Part shown: positions 47,138 through 56,998 of the stretch, one piece after another
Numbering within the stretch: position 1 is the stretch's first letter
Layout of the letters: every line of letters starts with the position of its first letter
DNA from: Burkholderiaceae bacterium
GTDB taxonomy: Bacteria; Pseudomonadota; Gammaproteobacteria; Burkholderiales; Burkholderiaceae_C
Reading direction: 5' to 3'
NCBI GenBank assembly: GCA_017992055.1
Contig: JAGOPK010000004.1
Span: 238,165 to 302,164, forward strand
DNA length: 64,000 bases
Program-made: the position numbers and the translations under genes
The notes under the pieces: generated by a model
What the model saw: the letters and a program-made list of their open reading frames with translations, nothing else
What the model was told of the DNA's origin: nothing
The model's database searches: none

Positions 47138-47707
47138 ATGCTTTCCCTGCTCCCCGAGCGCAGCCTTGCTCACCCACAGCCTGTGGTGCGCCCGCTGCGC
47201 GCAGCCGATCTGGATGCCGTGATGGCCATCCAGTCGGCCTGCTACACCGCCTTTGCCCCTGAATCGCGCGACGCCATGGCCGCCAAGCCACGGCTGGCGC
47301 CCGGCACCTGCTGGGTGGCCAGTGCCGCAGCGCAAGGCCGGCCGCTGGCCTATCTGCTGGCCCTGCCGTGGCGGCAGGGCGAGGCGCCGGCGCTGGATGC
47401 GGTGCTGGACCAGTTGCCGCCGGCGCCCGATTGCCTGTACCTGCACGATCTGGCCGTGGCGCCCGAGGCCCGCGCGCTGGGCCTGGGTGCGGCCCTGGTC
47501 GAGCGCTTTCTGGCCACGCTGCGCCGCGGCCCCTGGCGCCGCGCGGCGCTGATCGCGGTGCAGGACGCCGCACCGTACTGGCAGCGTCACGGCTTTGTGC
47601 GCCAGCGGCCCGATGCGGCGCTGGCCGCCAAGCTGTGCACCTATGGGCCTGGCGCCCAGTACATGCTGCGCGACGCACAGGGCACCGCTCCGGGCAGTGC
47701 CGGCTGA
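47138..47707 (+). CDS. GNAT-family N-acetyltransferase (chromosomal)
   Basis: The 189-residue protein has VVRPLRAADLDAVMAIQSACY at the start, the acceptor region LYLHDLAVAPEARALGLGAALVERFL with the acetyl-CoA loop (R-x-x-G-x-G/A form as ARALGLGAA), and YWQRHGFVRQR near the end. The high GC and codon use match the chromosome, unlike the GNAT cassette at 39429. ATG 47138 (MLSLLPERSL) is preferred; the frame is open further upstream. The substrate is unknown. It converges on an IclR-type regulator gene. Confidence 0.8.
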   Translation: MLSLLPERSLAHPQPVVRPLRAADLDAVMAIQSACYTAFAPESRDAMAAKPRLAPGTCWVASAAAQGRPLAYLLALPWRQGEAPALDAVLDQLPPAPDCLYLHDLAVAPEARALGLGAALVERFLATLRRGPWRRAALIAVQDAAPYWQRHGFVRQRPDAALAAKLCTYGPGAQYMLRDAQGTAPGSAG

Positions 47708-47755
47708 GGTCCGCGCCGGGCCACGCCCCGGCGCCGCGCGCGTCCGGCCAGCCGC

Positions 47756-48580
47756 TCAGCCCGGCGCCGCCGCCCCCATCGCCGCGCTCAGCGCCAGAGC
47801 CTCGGCCTGCAGCAGCTGGGCCGCATCGCCTTGCGGCGCGGCATCGAAGGCGCCGGTGGCGCCCAGCACGGTGATCACCGCCACCGTGCGGCCGCTGTGG
47901 TCGCGCAGCGGCGCGGCGGCGGCGCTGATGCCGCGCAGATAGCCGTCGTGCACCGTGGCCAGGCCGGCCGCGCGGATGCCGACCAGCAGGGCCGCGGTGG
48001 CCGCGGCATCGGGCTGCAGCGCGCGCTGGGCCGGCGTGCCCTGGGCGCGCTCCTGCTCGGCCTCGGCGGCCAGGCGGCCGTCGTCGTCGGCCAGCGTGGC
48101 CAGAAACACCTGGCCGGTGGCCGACCACAGCAGCGACAGCACCGAGCCCACGCGCACGTTCACCGTCACCGGCAGGCCGGGCTCGTCCATGCGCACGATG
48201 GTCGGGCCGCGGTTGCCCATCACCGAGACAAAGGCGGTCAGCCCCAGCGCCCGGCGCAGCCGCGCCAGCGCCGGCTCGGCCAGGCGCACGGCATCCACCT
48301 GGCGCATCGCCGCCAGGCCGATGCGCATGGCCTCGGGCCCCAGCGCGTAGTGCTGGGTGGCCTCGTCCCGGGCCACCAGGCCGGCCTCCACCAGGCTGCC
48401 CAGATAGCGGTGCAGCTTGGCCGGCGCCTCGCCCAGGTGGGCGGCCAGCGCGGTGAGGCTGGCGCGGCCGTCCAGATCAGCCAGGCCCTTGAGCACGCCC
48501 ACGCCGGTGGCGGCGGCCTGCACCCGCTGGCGGCGGTCGGGCGGGGTCTCGGGCAGGGCGGCAGAGCGGGAACGGGGCAT
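47756..48580 (-). CDS. IclR-family transcriptional regulator
   Basis: The 274-residue protein has the IclR winged helix at the N-terminus (VGVLKGLADLDGRASLTALAAHL, GEAPAKLHRYLGSLVEAGLV) and the effector-binding domain at about 90–270 (RLRRALGLTAFVSVMGNRGPTIVR, LRDHSGRTVAVITVLGATGAFD). IclR proteins generally bind aromatic or carboxylic acids and repress or activate a divergent operon. Here the divergent genes are the Bug protein and P450 genes, and a palindromic site lies between. ATG 48580 begins MPRSRSAALPET. Confidence 0.87.
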   Translation of the reverse strand: MPRSRSAALPETPPDRRQRVQAAATGVGVLKGLADLDGRASLTALAAHLGEAPAKLHRYLGSLVEAGLVARDEATQHYALGPEAMRIGLAAMRQVDAVRLAEPALARLRRALGLTAFVSVMGNRGPTIVRMDEPGLPVTVNVRVGSVLSLLWSATGQVFLATLADDDGRLAAEAEQERAQGTPAQRALQPDAAATAALLVGIRAAGLATVHDGYLRGISAAAAPLRDHSGRTVAVITVLGATGAFDAAPQGDAAQLLQAEALALSAAMGAAAPG

Positions 48581-48612
48581 GGCGGAGCTTCCGGGTTATC
48601 CAGCATCAATAT

Positions 48613-48646
48613 TTACGCATTGCGTAACACAATCACGCATTAGTGA
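48613..48646. promoter_or_regulatory. Palindromic IclR operator
   Basis: TTACGCA-T-TGCGTAA (48613–48627) is a 15-bp palindrome, and a second dyad TCAC-GCATTA-GTGA (48633–48646) follows. The shared ACGCATT occurs twice, 21 bp apart, two helical turns. The position between the divergent IclR and Bug starts fits the regulator's binding site. Confidence 0.6.
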
Positions 48647-48674
48647 AAACGCGCTGGATCAAGGAGATGACTGC

Positions 48675-49643
48675 ATGCGCCGCCCTGTTCTGAAGACCCT
48701 GGCCGCCGCCGCCCTGGCCCTGGCCGCCGGCACCACCTTGGCCCAGGGCCTGCCGGCCAAGACCCTGCGCTGGATCGTGCCCTATCCGGCCGGTGGCGGC
48801 TCCGACTTCCTGGCGCGCAGCATCGGCCAGACGCTGCAGGCCCAGATCGGCCAGAGCGTGGTGGTGGACAACAAGCCCGGCGCCAACACCGCCATCGGCG
48901 CGGTGGAAACCATCCGCTCGGCGCCCGATGGCAGCACCGTGCTCTCGGCCGACAACGGCACGATGGTGTTCAACCCGGCGCTGTACAAGAAGCTCAGCTA
49001 CGACCCCAAGGACCTGGTGCCGGTGGCGCTGATGGGCCGCTTTCCGATGATCCTGGTGGCCAACCCGCAGGCGGGTTATGCCGATGCCAAGGCCTTCATC
49101 GCGGCAGCCAAGGCCAAGCCCGGCCAGATCAGCTTTGCCTCGGCCGGCGCCGGCAGCCCGCACCACCTGGCGATGGAAATGCTCAAGAGCGAATTGGGCC
49201 TGTTCATGGTGCACGTGCCGTACCGCGGCGCGGCGCCGGCGCTGCAAGAGGTGGCCGGCGGCCAGCTGCCGGTGATGATGACCGACCTGGCCGCCGGCAA
49301 TGCCCTGATCAAGGCCGGCAAGCTCAAGCCGCTGGCCGTGGCCCACAGCGCGCGCCTGCCGCAGCTGCCCGAGGTGCCCACCTTTGCCGAGCTGGGCATC
49401 AAGGGCGTGGAGGCCGCGGCCCTGGTGGGCATGGTGGCGCCGGCCGGCACGCCCGCCGACACCGTGGCCGCGCTGGCCCGCGCCGTGGGCACGGCCATCA
49501 AAGACCCGGCGGTCAGCAAGCGCCTGGTCGAGTTCGGCGTCGAGCCGGTGGGCAGCACACCGGCGCAATATGCCGATCTGCTGAAGAGCGAAACCACGCG
49601 CTGGCACAAGCTGATCCGCGAGCGCCAGATCACGCTGGACTGA
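48675..49643 (+). CDS. Bug-family substrate-binding protein, co-transcribed with P450
   Basis: The 322-residue protein has a signal peptide (LKTLAAAALALAAGTTLAQG), then LRWIVPYPAGGGSDFLARSIGQTL, VVVDNKPGANTAIGAVE and VPYRGAAPALQEVAGGQL, the Bug/TctC hallmarks. The start ATG 48675 has AAGGAGA upstream. The gene stops three bases before the P450 gene, so both should be on one transcript controlled by the divergent IclR protein. No TctA/TctB membrane subunits are nearby. It may present the P450 substrate, an inference. Confidence 0.87.
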   Translation: MRRPVLKTLAAAALALAAGTTLAQGLPAKTLRWIVPYPAGGGSDFLARSIGQTLQAQIGQSVVVDNKPGANTAIGAVETIRSAPDGSTVLSADNGTMVFNPALYKKLSYDPKDLVPVALMGRFPMILVANPQAGYADAKAFIAAAKAKPGQISFASAGAGSPHHLAMEMLKSELGLFMVHVPYRGAAPALQEVAGGQLPVMMTDLAAGNALIKAGKLKPLAVAHSARLPQLPEVPTFAELGIKGVEAAALVGMVAPAGTPADTVAALARAVGTAIKDPAVSKRLVEFGVEPVGSTPAQYADLLKSETTRWHKLIRERQITLD

Positions 49644-49646
49644 GCG

Positions 49647-52007
49647 ATGAGCAGCGCCACCCCCGCCCCAGGCTGCCCCTTCCACGGCGGCAGCGCCGCG
49701 CCGGCCACCGACCCACGCGGCTGCCCGGTCAGCGCCGCCGCCGCGGCCTTTGATCCGTTTGAAGACGGCTATCAGCAAAGCCCGCCCGACGAGCTGCGCT
49801 GGGCGCGGGCCCAGGAGCCCATCTTCTACGCGCCCAAGCTGGGCTACTGGGTGGTGGCGCGTTATGCCGACGTGCAGGCCATCTTCCGCGACCACCTCAC
49901 CTTCAGCCCCAGCATTGCGCTGGAGAAGATCACGCCCACCGGCGAGGCCGCCAATGCCGTGCTGGCCCAGTACGGCTATGCGATGAACCGGACGCTGGTC
50001 AACGAGGACGAGCCGGCCCACATGGCGCGGCGCCGCCTGCTGATGGAGCCGTTCACGCCCGCCGCGCTGGCCGAGCACGAGCCCATGGTGCGCGAGCTGG
50101 CGCGCGCCTACATCGACCGCTTCATCGACAGCGGCCGCGCCGACCTGGTGGAGCAGATGCTGTGGGAGCTGCCGCTGACCGTGGCCCTGCACTTTCTGGG
50201 CGTGCCCGAGGAGGACATGCCCAAGCTGCGCCAGTACAGCATCGCCCACACCGTCAACACCTGGGGCCGGCCCAGTGCCGACCAGCAGGTGGCCGTGGCC
50301 CATGCGGTGGGCAACTTCTGGCAGCTGGCCGGCGAGATCCTGGCCAAGATGCGCCAGAACCCCGACGCCCCGGGCTGGATGCCATTCGGCATCCGCATGC
50401 AGCGCCAGCACCCCGAGGTGGTGACGGATTCGTACCTGCACTCGATGATGATGGCCGGCATCGTGGCCGCCCACGAAACCACGGCCAATGCCACGGCCAA
50501 TGCGCTGAAGCTGCTGCTGTCCCACCCCGCCGCTTGGCAGGAGCTGTGCGACGACCCCGGCCTGATCCCGAATGCGGTGGAAGAGTGCCTGCGCCACAAC
50601 GGCTCGGTCGCCGCCTGGCGACGGCTGGTCACCCAAGACACCGAGGTCGGCGGCGTCCAGCTGGCCGCCGGCAGCAAGCTCTTGATCGTGATGGCCTCGG
50701 CCAACCACGACGAGGCGCATTTCCCCGATGCCGACGCGGTGGACCTGCGCCGCGACAACGCAGTGGAGCACCTGACCTTCGGCTACGGCGCCCACCAGTG
50801 CATGGGCAAGAACCTGGCGCGCATGGAGCTGCGCATCTTCCTCGACGAGTTCACCCGCCGCCTGCCGCACATGCGCCTGGCCGAGCAGCGTTTCAGCTAC
50901 CTGCCCAACACCAGCTTCCGCGGCCCCGAGCACCTGTGGGTGGAATGGGACCCGGCGCTCAACCCCGAGCGCCAGCAGCCTGCGCTTCGCGACACGCCAC
51001 GCCACGGCCTGCGCCTGGACGAGCCACCCAACAAGGGATTGGCGCGGCCCCTGGTGGTGCAGGCCGCCGAAGCCGTGGCCGAGGGCGTGCTGCGCCTGAC
51101 GCTGGCCGCGCCCGATGGCCGGCCGCTGCCACGCTGGACACCGGGCGCGCATGTGGACATCGAGTGCGGAGACACGGGCCTGACCCGCTCCTACTCGCTG
51201 TGCAGCGATCCCGACGATGCGCGCCACTACCAGGTGGCCGTGCTGCACGATGCGCAGTCGCGCGGCGGCTCCCGCTGGGTGCACGAACATGCCAAGGTGG
51301 GCACCACGCTGCGCATCCGTGGCCCACGCAACCACTTCGCCTTCCAGCCCACGGCCGGCCAGGTGATCCTGATCGCCGGCGGCATCGGCATCACGCCGAT
51401 TGCGGCGATGGCGCGCGAGGCGCGGCAGCGCGGGCTGGACTACCGCCTGCACTACTGCGGCCGCAGCCGCGAGGCGATGGCCTTGGCCGACGAACTGCAG
51501 GCCCTGCACGGCCAGCGCCTGCAGCTGCATCTGAGCGGGCAGGGCGGCCGCGCCGACCTGGGCGTCATCACCGCCGCGGCCCGCAGCGGCAGCGCCCAGG
51601 TCTGGGCCTGCGGTCCCGAGCGCCTGCTGGATGCGCTGCAGGCCCTGGCCGACGACCAGGCCGCGCCCTGGCCCGACGATGTGCTGCACATCGAGCACTT
51701 CACGGCCCATCCGGCCACGCTGGACGCCAGCAAGGAGCAGGCCTTCGAGGTCGAGCTGAAGGTCTCGGGCCTGACGCTGCCGGTGCCGGCCGACCGCACC
51801 CTGCTCAGCGTGCTGCGCGCCGCCAACCTCGACATCCCCAGCGACTGCGAAGAAGGCCTGTGCGGCAGCTGCGAGGTGCGCGTGATCTCTGGCCTGCTGG
51901 ACCACCGCGACCGCGTGCTGACGCGCGCCGAGCGCGCGGCCGGCGACCGCCTGCTCAGCTGCTGCTCACGCGCCTGCGGCGGCCAGAAGCTGGTGCTGGA
52001 CCTCTGA
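49647..52007 (+). CDS. Self-sufficient cytochrome P450–reductase fusion (CYP116B-like)
   Basis: The 786-residue protein joins a P450 domain (about 35–440) to a phthalate-dioxygenase-reductase-like module (about 465–786). The P450 has the I-helix AGIVAAHETTAN and the heme ligand Cys385 in FGYGAHQCMGKN. The reductase has RSYSLCSDPDD (FMN-binding), IAGGIGITPIAAM (NAD-binding) and a plant-type 2Fe-2S centre with C734, C739, C742 and C772. The order P450–FMN–Fe2S matches CYP116B enzymes such as P450RhF, which need no separate electron partner and oxidise aryl ethers, aromatics or thiocarbamates. It is co-transcribed with the Bug protein, under IclR control. Confidence 0.9.
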   Translation: MSSATPAPGCPFHGGSAAPATDPRGCPVSAAAAAFDPFEDGYQQSPPDELRWARAQEPIFYAPKLGYWVVARYADVQAIFRDHLTFSPSIALEKITPTGEAANAVLAQYGYAMNRTLVNEDEPAHMARRRLLMEPFTPAALAEHEPMVRELARAYIDRFIDSGRADLVEQMLWELPLTVALHFLGVPEEDMPKLRQYSIAHTVNTWGRPSADQQVAVAHAVGNFWQLAGEILAKMRQNPDAPGWMPFGIRMQRQHPEVVTDSYLHSMMMAGIVAAHETTANATANALKLLLSHPAAWQELCDDPGLIPNAVEECLRHNGSVAAWRRLVTQDTEVGGVQLAAGSKLLIVMASANHDEAHFPDADAVDLRRDNAVEHLTFGYGAHQCMGKNLARMELRIFLDEFTRRLPHMRLAEQRFSYLPNTSFRGPEHLWVEWDPALNPERQQPALRDTPRHGLRLDEPPNKGLARPLVVQAAEAVAEGVLRLTLAAPDGRPLPRWTPGAHVDIECGDTGLTRSYSLCSDPDDARHYQVAVLHDAQSRGGSRWVHEHAKVGTTLRIRGPRNHFAFQPTAGQVILIAGGIGITPIAAMAREARQRGLDYRLHYCGRSREAMALADELQALHGQRLQLHLSGQGGRADLGVITAAARSGSAQVWACGPERLLDALQALADDQAAPWPDDVLHIEHFTAHPATLDASKEQAFEVELKVSGLTLPVPADRTLLSVLRAANLDIPSDCEEGLCGSCEVRVISGLLDHRDRVLTRAERAAGDRLLSCCSRACGGQKLVLDL

Positions 52008-52026
52008 GATCCGGCACCCGGGGGCC

Positions 52027-53481
52027 TCAGAACGGATAGTGCCGCGGCGTGGTCTGCACCGTGATCCAGCGCAGCTCGGTGAAGGCCTCGACGCCGGCCT
52101 TGCCGCCGAAGCGGCCATAGCCCGAGGCCTTGACGCCGCCGAACGGCATCTGTGCCTCGTCGTGCACCGTGGGCGCATTGACATGGCAGATGCCCGAGTC
52201 GATGCGCCGCGCCACGTTGAAGGCCCGCGCGATGTCGCGGCCGAACACCGCCGCCGACAGGCCGTACTCGTTGTCGTTGGCGCAGGCAATCGCCTCCTCG
52301 GTGTCCTTCACGCGCACCACGCACTTCAGCGGGCCAAAGGTCTCTTCGCTGTAGATGCGCATGGCCGGCGTCACATGGTCCAGCACCGTGGCCGGCATCA
52401 GCGTGGAATCGGCCTTGCCGCCGCACACCAGCTTGGCGCCCTTGGCCAGCGCGTCGTCGATCAGCGCATTGCAGTGCTCCACCGTGGCCATGCCCACCAC
52501 CGAGCCCAGCACCACCGGCTCGGGCTTGCGCGGGTCGCCCAGCGGCAGGGCGCTGGCCTTGGCGGCAAACTGGCGCACAAACTCGTCGGCCACCTTCTGG
52601 TCGACGATCAATCGCTCGGTGCTCATGCAGATCTGGCCCGAGTTGGCAAAACAGCCGAAGGCCGCGCCGTTCACCGCATCGGCGATGTCGGCATCGTCCA
52701 GCACCAGCAGCGGCGCCTTGCCGCCCAGTTCCAGCACCACCGGCTTCAGATACCTGGCGCAGGTCTGGGCGATGATCTTGCCCACCTTGGTGCTGCCGGT
52801 GAAGTTGACGCGCCGCACCGCCGGGTGCGCCACCATGGCCTCGACCACGGCGCCGGCATCGGCCGGGGCATTGGTCACGTAGTTCACCACGCCGGCCGGA
52901 AAGCCCGCATCCTGCAGCGCCTCGATGATCAGGCCATGGGTGCGCGGGCAGTTTTCGCTGCCCTTCAGGATCACCGTATTGCCGCAGGCCAGCGGCGTGG
53001 CAATCGCGCGCACGCCCAGGATGATGGGCGCGTTCCAGGGCGCAATGCCCAGCACCACGCCGGCCGGCACGCGCAGGCCCATGGCCAGGCTGCCGGGCAC
53101 GTCCGACGGGATGACCTCGCCGCTGATCTGCGTGGTCAGGGCCGCGGCCTCGCGCAGCATGCCGGCTGCCAGATGGGCATTGAAGCCGGCCCACATCGCG
53201 GTGGCGCCGGTCTCGGCGCCGAGGGCGGCGATGAACTGCGGCGTCTTGGCCTCCAGCGCATCGGCGGCCTTCAGCAGCAGGGCGCGGCGCTCGCCGGGGC
53301 CGGTCTGGCTCCAGGCCTTGAAGGCCTCGGCCGCGGCCTCCACGGCCAGCACCGCGTCGGCGGGCGAGGCGGCCGGCGCACGCGTGGCCACGCTGCCGTC
53401 CAGCGGGTTGCGGCGCTCGAAGGTGGCGCCGCGCTCGGCCGTGACCTGCAGGCCGTTGATCAGCATCGAAAGATCGGACAT
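52027..53481 (-). CDS. Aldehyde dehydrogenase (vanillin/salicylaldehyde-dehydrogenase-like)
   Basis: The 484-residue protein has the ALDH active-site motif VVLELGGKAPLL with the general base and the catalytic cysteine in ANSGQICMSTERLIV; the NAD-binding GFTGST-type segment is VNFTGSTKVGK. The C-terminal motif GVKASGYGRFGGKAGVEAFTELRWITVQ is typical. It oxidises an aldehyde to an acid, possibly the aldehyde released by the P450, for instance from an aryl ether. It is convergent with the P450 gene. It shares its strand with the ABC transporter genes, which lie upstream of it (36 bp from livF). Confidence 0.85.
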   Translation of the reverse strand: MSDLSMLINGLQVTAERGATFERRNPLDGSVATRAPAASPADAVLAVEAAAEAFKAWSQTGPGERRALLLKAADALEAKTPQFIAALGAETGATAMWAGFNAHLAAGMLREAAALTTQISGEVIPSDVPGSLAMGLRVPAGVVLGIAPWNAPIILGVRAIATPLACGNTVILKGSENCPRTHGLIIEALQDAGFPAGVVNYVTNAPADAGAVVEAMVAHPAVRRVNFTGSTKVGKIIAQTCARYLKPVVLELGGKAPLLVLDDADIADAVNGAAFGCFANSGQICMSTERLIVDQKVADEFVRQFAAKASALPLGDPRKPEPVVLGSVVGMATVEHCNALIDDALAKGAKLVCGGKADSTLMPATVLDHVTPAMRIYSEETFGPLKCVVRVKDTEEAIACANDNEYGLSAAVFGRDIARAFNVARRIDSGICHVNAPTVHDEAQMPFGGVKASGYGRFGGKAGVEAFTELRWITVQTTPRHYPF

Positions 53482-53517
53482 GGCTGTCTCCTGTGGATCT
53501 GGATCGGGTGAAAAGAG

Positions 53518-54302
53518 TCAGGCCGCGCTGCGCAGCACCGCCGCGCGCGCATCGGGGGTGTCGGTCTTGCCCAGGTAGGCCTCGCGCACCACGCTGGACC
53601 GCGCCAGCAGCCGCGCCGGCCCGCTGGCCACCAGGCGGCCGCGCTCCAGCACATAGCCGCGGTCGGCCACGGCCAGGGCCTTCTTGACGTTCTGCTCGAC
53701 CATCAGCACCGTGGTGCCGGCGTCGGCAATGCGCCGGGCGATGGCCAGCAGCTCGTCCACCATGCGCGGCGCCAGGCCCAGCGAGGGCTCGTCCAGCATC
53801 AGCAAGCGCGGCGCGCTCATCATGGCCCGGGCCACGGCCACCATCTGCTGCTCGCCGCCGCTCATGGTGCCGGCCAGCTGCTGGGCACGCTCGCGCAGCT
53901 TGGGAAAGTCGGCAAAGCACTGCTCGATGCGGCGTGCGCGCTCGGCCTTGCTGGCCAGCCAGCCGCCGAGTTCGAGGTTTTCCAGCACCGTCATCTGCGG
54001 AAACAGCTGGCGGCCCTCGGCCACCAGGGCCATGCCGGCGCGCACGATGGCATCGGTGCGGCGCGGCAGGCGCTCATCGTCCAGCAGCACCCGGCCCTGG
54101 CGCGGGATCAGGCCCGACAAGGCTTTCAGCAGCGTGGTCTTGCCCGCGCCGTTGGGGCCCAGGATCACGGTCAGGCCGGGCCTGGCCTCCAGCTGCAGAT
54201 CGCGCAGCACCAGGAAGCCGGCATAACCGGCCGACAGGCCCTGCACCTTGAGGTGGGCGCGGCCCGAGCCGCCCAGGACAAAGGGCTGGTCGCTCCAGGC
54301 CA

Positions 54303-54306
<4 letters not shown>
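53518..54306 (-). CDS. livF: Branched-chain-type ABC transporter ATPase (LivF-like)
   Basis: The 262-residue ATPase has Walker A LGPNGAGKTTLLKAL, the signature SGGEQQMVAVARAMM, Walker B LLMLDEPSLGLAP and a switch-like MVEQNVKKAL. The order of motifs and the LAP sequence are of the LivF type, one of two ATPases in HAAT transporters. The first of two adjacent ATGs (54306–54304) overlaps by four bases the stop of livG. The symbol reflects family, not proven substrate; the context suggests an aromatic or amide compound. Confidence 0.87.
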
Positions 54307-55107
<801 letters not shown>

Positions 55108-55115
<8 letters not shown>

Positions 55116-56118
55116 CGCCGTCCTCCTCGTCCGCACGCGGGTCGCGGCCCCGGGCCCGGCGGTCGCGCAACTCGCGCCAGCGCTGGCGGCCGTGGTTCCA
55201 CCAGCCCTGCAGCGTGGCCCAGCGCAGGCTGGCCAGGCCACCCGGCAGGTACAGCACGCACAGGATCAGCAGCAGGCCCAGCGACATCATGTACAGCTGC
55301 GGCACCTGCAGGCGCAGCGTCTCGGCCAGCAGGCTGAACACCACCGCCGCGATCAGCGGCCCCCACAGCGTGAGCGCGCCGCCGATCAGCGCGATCAGCA
55401 CGGTCTGGAAGCCGATGAAGGGGTTGAACACCGTGGGCGGGTCGATGTAGGTCCAGCGAACGCTCATCGCCGCGCCCACCGCGCCGGCAAAGGCCGCCGT
55501 CAGCGCAAAGCCCAGGGTCTTGACCCAGCGGGTGTTGACGCCCAGGGTCTGCGCACGCTGCTCGTCGGCGCCGATGCCGGCCAGGGCCAGGCCGAAGCGC
55601 GTGCGCCGCAGCACGATGCTGGTGGCGACCGCCAGCACCGCCAGGCCCAGCACGGTGAGGTAGATGGTCTCGCGCTCGGGCACCACGGTCAGCACCCGGC
55701 CGACGGTGCCGGTGACGCTTTTTTCCCAGAAGGTGATGGCATGGCGAATCAGCTCGGTCATGCCGAAGGTCAGCACTGCGAAGTAGGTGCCGCGCAGGTG
55801 CAGCACCAGGGCGCCCATCACCAGGGCCACGGCGCTGGCCACCGCGGCGCCCAGCGCAATCGCGCTCCACCAGCCCACATGCTCCAGGCCCAGGGCGCTG
55901 GTGTAGGCGCCGATGCCGAAAAACGCCGCCGTGGCCAGCGACAGATAGCGCGAGGTGCCGCAGAACAGCGCCCAGCTCGACGCCAGGGCCACGTACATCA
56001 AACAGGTCAGGGCCAGCGACGCCACGAACTCGCTGGCATAGGTGGGCAGGGCCAGGGCCCAGCCGGCCAGGCCGAACAGCACCAGGCCGTCGCGGATCAA
56101 CAGCGCACGGGAATTCAT
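55108..56118 (-). CDS. livM: Branched-chain-type ABC permease (LivM-like)
   Basis: The 336-residue protein has about nine membrane helices and the family segments SLATAAFFGIGAYTSALG and YFAVLTFGMTELIRHAIT, plus the EAA-like region GFALTAAFAGAVGAAMS. It has the LivM-type cytoplasmic C-terminal acid tail (RDPRADEEDGDD). The start overlaps livH by four bases. It forms the channel with the LivH-like permease. Confidence 0.87.
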
Positions 56119-56990
56119 TTGGCGAACAGGCCCTTGGGCCGTGCCAGCAGCACGGTGATGAAGACGGTGTAGGACAGCAGGGCCTTCAGCGACGGGCTGC
56201 TGAAGTGCATGCCCACGGCCTCGACCACGCCCAGCAGCAGGCCGCCGGCCAGCGCCCCGCCCATGCTGCCGAAGCCTCCGAGGGTGATGACGATCAGCGC
56301 CGTCACCGTGTAGGGCTCGCCCATGGCCGGGCTGATGGTGTAGGCCATCGACAGCAGGCAGCCGGCCACGCCCGACAGGCCCAGGCCGATGCCGAACATC
56401 AGCGGATGCAGGCGGCGGGTGTCGATGCCCACCAGCTGCGCGCCGATCGGCGACTGCATCAGCGCGCGCACGCCCTTGCCCAGCAGGGTCATGCGCAGCA
56501 GCACGATCAGCGCCGCGCAGAACAGCAGGGCCAGGCCGAACACCAGCAGCTTGTTGGCCGCGAACTGCGTGCCGGCCACCGGCAGCGGCGTGGTGGCGAA
56601 GTCATAGCCGCGCAGGTCACCGCCCCAGACATAGCTGACCAGGTTCTGCACCAGGAACATCAGGCCGAAGGCCACCATCAGGCCGCGGGCCTCGAAGATG
56701 TCGAGGTTGGGCGAGGTGGCGGCCAGGCGCCGGAAGCACAGCCGGTGCACCGCCAGGCCCAGCGCGAACAGCAGCGCAAAGCTCACCGGCACCATCAGCA
56801 GCGGATGCCAGCCGAACTGGGTGTGCATCATCCAGGTGAGGAAGGCACCCAGCATCAGGAACTCGCCATGGGCGATGTTCAGGATGCGCATCAGCCCGTA
56901 CTGCAGGTTCAGCCCCAGGGCCACCAGGGCATAGATGCCGCCGGTGATCAGCCCCGAGGCGATCAGCTCGAACCAGGCCAGTGCGCTCAC
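56115..56990 (-). CDS. livH: Branched-chain-type ABC permease (LivH-like)
   Basis: The 291-residue permease opens LIASGLITGGIYALVALGLNLQYGLMRILNIAHGEFLMLGAFL, the LivH signature, with about eight helices. GGFGSMGGALAGGLLLGVVEA near 230–250 is the conserved EAA-type loop. It starts eight bases beyond the stop of the binding-protein gene, and the stop overlaps the livM start. Confidence 0.88.
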   Translation of the reverse strand: MSALAWFELIASGLITGGIYALVALGLNLQYGLMRILNIAHGEFLMLGAFLTWMMHTQFGWHPLLMVPVSFALLFALGLAVHRLCFRRLAATSPNLDIFEARGLMVAFGLMFLVQNLVSYVWGGDLRGYDFATTPLPVAGTQFAANKLLVFGLALLFCAALIVLLRMTLLGKGVRALMQSPIGAQLVGIDTRRLHPLMFGIGLGLSGVAGCLLSMAYTISPAMGEPYTVTALIVITLGGFGSMGGALAGGLLLGVVEAVGMHFSSPSLKALLSYTVFITVLLARPKGLFAK

Positions 56991-56998
56991 TCAGCGGC

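Noticed and set aside
47138-47707. GNAT gene as the integron integrase or an additional cassette
   Set aside because: It is an acetyltransferase with chromosomal GC content; there is no tyrosine-recombinase motif and no attC follows it.
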